Shown one piece after another: positions 53,701-64,000 of a stretch of DNA of 64,000 nucleotides (positions are counted from its first letter, which is position 1; every line of letters begins with the position of its first letter). Source of the DNA: Membranipora membranacea (lineage: Eukaryota > Bryozoa > Gymnolaemata > Cheilostomatida > Membraniporidae); the NCBI GenBank assembly GCA_914767715.1, contig OU612065.1, positions 12,584,001-12,648,000 on the forward strand, in the 5' to 3' direction. Under the pieces are notes generated by a model. That model was given only the letters and a program-made list of their open reading frames with translations, was not told the DNA's origin and ran no database searches. Position numbers and translations under genes: made by a program.

Positions 53701-56453
53701 CTTTTGCATAACACATGAGCAAAGAGTTCAATGAGTGCCTCACTTTTCAGAAAGAAACCAAACTGTCAGAGTCTGAAAAACTTAGATATGCCAGCTTCGC
53801 ATACTTTCCTAACATGCTAATGACATGATATGGGGATATGCGGTAGCGCTGTCTCTCATCAACCATCTCATGCAATGATAAAACATATACAATGTAGCAC
53901 CCAGTACTATAGTCTTGACTTGTGCCAACTGCATCAACCTCTTGACTTCCCACTAATGACATATCGATAGTGTGAATATTTGGGATATGCAGTAGTGCTG
54001 CGGCTGACCTCTTCAACTGGGTACACACTTTTTTCCTACATCAAATTTGTCTCACTCTATCATGTTTTGAGCAGTCTTATGTCTAGGCTGCTTTTTGTCT
54101 TGTTCTCGTTGAGATGTCGTGCTGTCGCTGACCACCTTTTAAAATGATGTGATATAATATCTTGTTAAAATCATACATATAGTCGTGTTTCCTGCTGACC
54201 ATATTAATCACTTAACATTTCACTTACCTAACCGATTGTGAAGAAAATTGCAGATATGCTGCCGCGCTGCCGCTGACATGATTGCTACAACCGGTTACAC
54301 TCTCAGTTTTGGATTCAGCAAGTTGTTCTACCCTAGATATACCCTTGTTTTAAACTCGTAACATTTCACTTATTATTAGCGATTTTGAGAAAAATTGCGA
54401 TATGCTGCCGCGCTGCCGATCTTCTGCTGACATGATTGCTACGACTGGGTACACTAGACCAAGTTTGGTCCATTTGCCTGCATTCCGAGCTGTGGCTCCC
54501 GATACCCTTGAAACACCTTTTATTTAAACTCTTAATATTTCACTCATTAAAAGCAATTTTTAGAAGAGATGAGGATATGCTGCCGCGCTGCCGCTGACAT
54601 GATTGCTACAACTGCGTACAACCTTAATTTTGGGTTCACCACGTTGTTCCCCCCTAGAAACACCTTTTATTGAATTCTTAACATTTCACTTATTATATGC
54701 AATTTTGAGAAATATTGCGGATTTGCTGCCGCAAGACAGTATCATACTAACCTCATAAAGATCTGACATTATACTAATTGAAAATTTTAAATTTGTCCTG
54801 ATCTAACACGAGCAGACTGCTGCAAGTTTACTTGGTAAATAAATTGGCAAGTCAACAAAATCCCCACAATGCTGTTTCAACCTGGAATTCCCTGAAGATT
54901 AGTTTAGTAAGATTACACAGAATAGGAGTCATGTCCCCACACATATAATGCAAAAACAAAACACCTTTTAATTTCTAAATATGACCACTACAACTGGGTA
55001 CACCCGGTGAATTTTACAGAAGAAACATCAATGAAGTATAATATGCGATCAGTTTCCTGCCATCAAAAATTGTCCGTGCCATTATTTTATAGAGCAGTTA
55101 CAGCTAGGCTGCTTCTGGCCTATTGACTAAGTAAACCAAGTGACCAAAACAAAGGAGCAAACAACAACAAAAAAACTTCAACAACACAAAACCATCACAA
55201 CCACAGCACTAGAGGGCCAATTTCACCGGCAGTTCAACTTCAATCCAATTGCTACACTGAGAAAATAGTTCGACAATATTTATCTTCTATTTATTGTGTG
55301 CAATAACAAAAAGGGCAAAAGGTGGTGATTTCTTAAAATCGAATAACAAAGACACAGTCACGGTTGGTCAATAATTGATTGACTAAACTGTCGAATCTTC
55401 AAAGCAATCAAACTCGCTCATTGATGGATCTAAACATGACACTCTTGGCCCTGTCTTAACAAAGCTAAATCCCAAAAAATGAAAATAAATTTTGCGATCA
55501 CATTACTCTGTTGGATAAGAGAGTCCAGTATAAGAAATTAAAATTACAACTGTCCAGGCATCCGTGCTTAGATGAAGAGGAACTGCTTAGTATGCCTAAC
55601 GTTCATAAGTATTTTTTGGGCTCTGTCGATCCCACCAGCCGAACAAGAAAAGTCAAACCTTTCACAACGGTGAATACAACAGTAGTTCATCAAAGACCGT
55701 ACCTCTGTAGCGGTAGGTAAACTGAGGAACAGAATATGAGGTTAGGGGTCTAAACTTCTTGGGATGAGAATTACAAGCGACATGATTCTGTTGCTTAAAT
55801 TAAGGAGTAAGAGAGCACTCATTGGGTAGATATCTCAAGTACTTTCACTACGGCAAAATGTTCTCGATATTATCCCGGCAGCCGGTACCTAATCAGTGTC
55901 AAATCAATAGCTCTCATATACACTGAATTTTTTCACCAAGTAACAGGAGTTTGAAGATGAATATCACAGTCACTTATCACAGAAGAAGGGACAGTCGCTT
56001 TTTTCTAACGAGAGAGTCAGTCGACTGAGTCACTCTGTACAGTCACCTACAACAAGAAGCGTTACGTGCGCTGAACGCCAACTTCATTAGTACTTGTGAC
56101 TGACATTACATTTACACATATTACTGTAAAACAACCCCAATCCTCTTTCAACATCAATAATGAGTTAAGTGACAAAATAATGTATTAATAGATAGATGAA
56201 ACCCATGAACCGTTACAATTACTCCACAAAAAACTACCCCCTCTCATTATCAAGATAAGCTACAGCACCATCATACCTTGAAGTATCCAGCTTCATAAAT
56301 AGTGCATGGAGGTCCAAATATTGCAACTTCCCAAGCAAACAGATTACTCTCATTAGCCAGTTTTACTCTGAACCCTTCAACTGGTTCTTCCATCATTTTT
56401 TTCAGTTCTAACTGTAAGGCTTTCACTGCTCCGGATGATGGGCTCTGAGCCAT
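50745..56453 (-). CDS. UBE2R2: Ubiquitin-conjugating enzyme E2 R (CDC34 family)
   Basis: E2 enzyme that works with cullin-RING (SCF) ligases to build K48-linked ubiquitin chains. Minus-strand exons are 56453-56277, 52457-52273, 51411-51277 and 50961-50745, in phase with GT-AG borders, giving 237 residues (human UBE2R2 has 238). The UBC fold runs from about residue 8: 'EEPVEGFRVKLANESNLFAW', 'VAIFGPP', 'YPYSPPTVKF', 'MWHPNVYENGDVCISILHPP' with catalytic Cys93 and the CDC34-type acidic insertion 'TDDPQSGEHPSERWNPTQNV'. The C-terminal tail is highly acidic and ends 'YESDDDDSGNEES', almost identical to vertebrates. Intron 1 is about 3.8 kb and contains a 1.9-kb transposon. UBE2R1/CDC34 and UBE2R2 are vertebrate paralogues; this is their invertebrate orthologue. 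Confidence 0.96.
53191..55122. mobile_element. 1.93-kb non-autonomous DNA element with long TIRs in UBE2R intron 1
   Basis: Ends are TAGGCCAGAAGCAGC at 53191 and its inverted copy GCTTCTGGCCTA ending at 55122. Inverted similarity continues for about 430 bp with indels (for example 'aattaaaaggtgtgttgttttg' opposite 'caaaacaccttttaattt'). TTG flanks both sides (53188-53190 and 55123-55125), a possible 3-bp target duplication. The centre is a tandem repeat. An 80-codon ORF at 53342-53581 is a by-product of the arm. No transposase. Confidence 0.8.
54240..54735. repeat. Tandem repeat, ~146-172-bp unit, three to four copies
   Basis: 'gatatgctgccgcgctgccg' recurs at about 54253, 54399 and 54571, with a fourth, shorter copy 'gatttgctgccgc' near 54720. 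Each is followed by 'ctgacatgattgctacaac.g' and 'cacttatta'. It forms the core of the long-TIR element in UBE2R intron 1. Confidence 0.85.
55511..55710 (+). other. Unassigned open stretch with a donor site, antisense within UBE2R intron 1
   Basis: About 69 codons are open on the plus strand ('DEEELLSMPNVHKYFLGSVD', 'VKPFTTVNTTVVHQRPYL') and reach CTGTAGCG|GTAGGT at 55711. Composition is protein-like and not repetitive. I do not recognise a family and see no upstream acceptor in phase. It could be an exon of an unrecognised gene nested opposite to UBE2R, or chance. Confidence 0.25.
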
Positions 56454-56778
56454 GATTGTTTTGGTGATTCCCAGATATTTGAATAGGCAGGTATCAGTCT
56501 GAGTCTTGGTGATTGTGCTGCTGGAGTAGTTGAGACTGTAAAAAATTAATGACTGGCTTCAGAGTGTCTCCAAGTGGAAATGCCTTTGTTTGTGTTTGGA
56601 ACAATCTGCTTCCGGTTTAATTTAAACAGGAAACAGCTGTTTACACCAATCAGATTGTAGCTCATGTAAACATTGCCATGCTTTGCAGATGTTGCAGGTG
56701 GAAGTTTTGAGTGGACTGAGTGGAACTGGAGAAGTGTGAGAAGTTTTTTTTATTCTACATGAACTCCCACTGCTAGCC
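56454..56778. promoter_or_regulatory. Divergent promoter region between UBE2R and PFK
   Basis: The start codons of UBE2R (minus) and PFK (plus) are 325 bp apart. The interval contains CTTCCGGTT at 56609-56617 (an ETS-type site) and ACCAATCAG at 56645-56653 (a CCAAT/NF-Y-type site). No TATA box is evident. Such compact divergent arrangements of housekeeping genes usually share a bidirectional promoter; this is inferred. Confidence 0.55.
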
Positions 56779-62669
<5,891 letters not shown>

Positions 62670-64000
62670 GTAAGTTTTTTTGATAAATATTTGTTGGTAT
62701 TCAGGTATTTGTTGCATACTTATGTGCATAAAGTGCGCAGACATCTTCTCAGGGCACATAGTAGCGATTTGGCTCTCACAGATCCGATTGTAGCCCAGAA
62801 ACAATTTGGGCAATAGGAATGAAAGGTCGAGCGATCTGAAAATGAGCATTTGAAATGAAATGAAATTTCAGCATAAGCGTTATAAACTATTAGAGAATTG
62901 ACCCAGCATGCATAAGGCATCTGGAACACAAACAACAAATGCAACAATAGTTTTAAATTATGCCAGTTGACAGACTCAGGAATTCACCGAAGAAATTAAT
63001 TTACATTTCTTGCCTGTACTGCAAATAACTTATTTTGTATATTGACACTTTATACCAGCACTAGCCATCAGGGTAGGCCCACAAATGTGCCCTATTCCAG
63101 GTGCTGAGTACTGTGGTTGTAAGTCAGCATGCTTATTTTGCGCAATGATAAAAATGTTTCTAAATGATGACTTTAAGACATTTGTACACACTATTACGTA
63201 TTTATGCAGAGCGTTGCGCATAAGTTTTTCATTCTATTTGCCGGTTTTGCGGGGATGTGGTTATGCTTTCATTGCCAAGTTTTAGATTGGGAGGGAAAAA
63301 TTGGGAAATTTCATTTGGAAATCCCAGAGCGGAATATATTTCCAGGTTAGTTTTTAAGATGATTAGATAGGGAATTGTAATCACTCCTCATCTGCCAATT
63401 AAAAACCAGTGCATGGGAGGGAGTTCCTTGAGCAAGTGCCAATTAATGTGTGTATGATTAATTTCAAAACAAATAATATGTCTTGGACGAACCAATTCAT
63501 GCCTACAAGGCTAGTATCCTCCCGGATCAAAATTGTCATCGGATTTCAAACTCCTGATAGTGTCTGTATTGAAAATTAAATCAAAGGAATTTCAAAAATT
63601 CAAATTTGCTAATACTGGGTGAATTTGGCTATTCTTGTAGAGGTGCTAAATTTAATTTTGTGAGGATGTAGGTTATCAATCGAACCCGACTGGCCTGAAT
63701 AGATCAACACGGTATTAGAAATGGGAAAAATTTCTTTTGGTGCTGAAAAGAGAGAGAAATATTTTCACACAGCAACAATCTTTCCACTAATTTACAGTGT
63801 TCACATGGTAGAGAGACTATTATTGATAAATAGTATATGATATATTATATATACATGAAATAAACATGAAAAAAATAAAGGTGTGAAGTATCTCAAAATA
63901 TCATCATGGACCAAGGGTTTGAAAACCTACTAAGTCATCGTTATGATTTTGCTGAAACATAAGGTTATATTCACATGCTTTTGCAGTAATTACATTCCAT
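62670..64000. other. PFK intron, no further exon recognised
   Basis: The next expected PFK segment (the 'NE...YTTDFI' region) is not found before the window ends. The stretch is AT-rich with short ORFs on both strands and no recognisable repeat family. Confidence 0.5.

Overview
This window looks like nuclear DNA from an AT-rich, intron-bearing invertebrate animal. Protein-coding genes are split by GT-AG introns and match widely conserved animal families: NT5C2, GET1/WRB, DCAF8, RBM7, UBE2R/CDC34 and eukaryotic double-domain phosphofructokinase. The abundance of CARF-like, Ulp1-like and PHD-type sequences would fit a sponge or another early-branching animal, but that assignment is an inference. 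There are no operons, CRISPR arrays or bacterial signals.

Layout. Positions 1-3.6 kb hold the 5' half of NT5C2 on the minus strand, running off the left edge. From 3.6 to 31 kb the DNA is mostly repeats: an 84-bp minisatellite, a LINE remnant, a tRNA-derived SINE, a Ty3/gypsy RNase H fragment, a decaying CARF-like gene, a ~430-bp tandem repeat, a 6.4-kb TIR-bounded element with 9-bp target duplications (18.08-24.52 kb), an APE-type LINE with a long reverse transcriptase ORF, and a hAT-type MITE. GET1 (28.87-29.43 kb) is the only conserved gene there. DCAF8 (31.2-38.3 kb, plus, 13 exons) is complete and holds a TA-flanked foldback MITE in intron 9. A 6.37-kb element with nearly identical long TIRs (39.41-45.78 kb) carries CARF-like, Ulp1-like and PHD-finger exons. 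RBM7 (plus) and UBE2R (minus) face tail to tail at 48.6-56.5 kb, and a 1.9-kb long-TIR element sits in UBE2R intron 1. UBE2R and phosphofructokinase are divergent, with 325 bp between start codons. PFK runs off the right edge after 16 visible exons.

How the genes relate. The conserved genes are unrelated housekeeping functions: purine nucleotide turnover, tail-anchored protein insertion, CUL4 substrate recognition, RNA surveillance, ubiquitin conjugation and glycolysis. DCAF8 and UBE2R both belong to cullin-RING ubiquitination, but nothing in the sequence shows they act together. Their neighbourhood has been shaped by transposons. The most interesting object is the 39.4-45.8 kb element, which may represent a poorly described DNA transposon type with a SUMO-protease-like and PHD-finger cargo.
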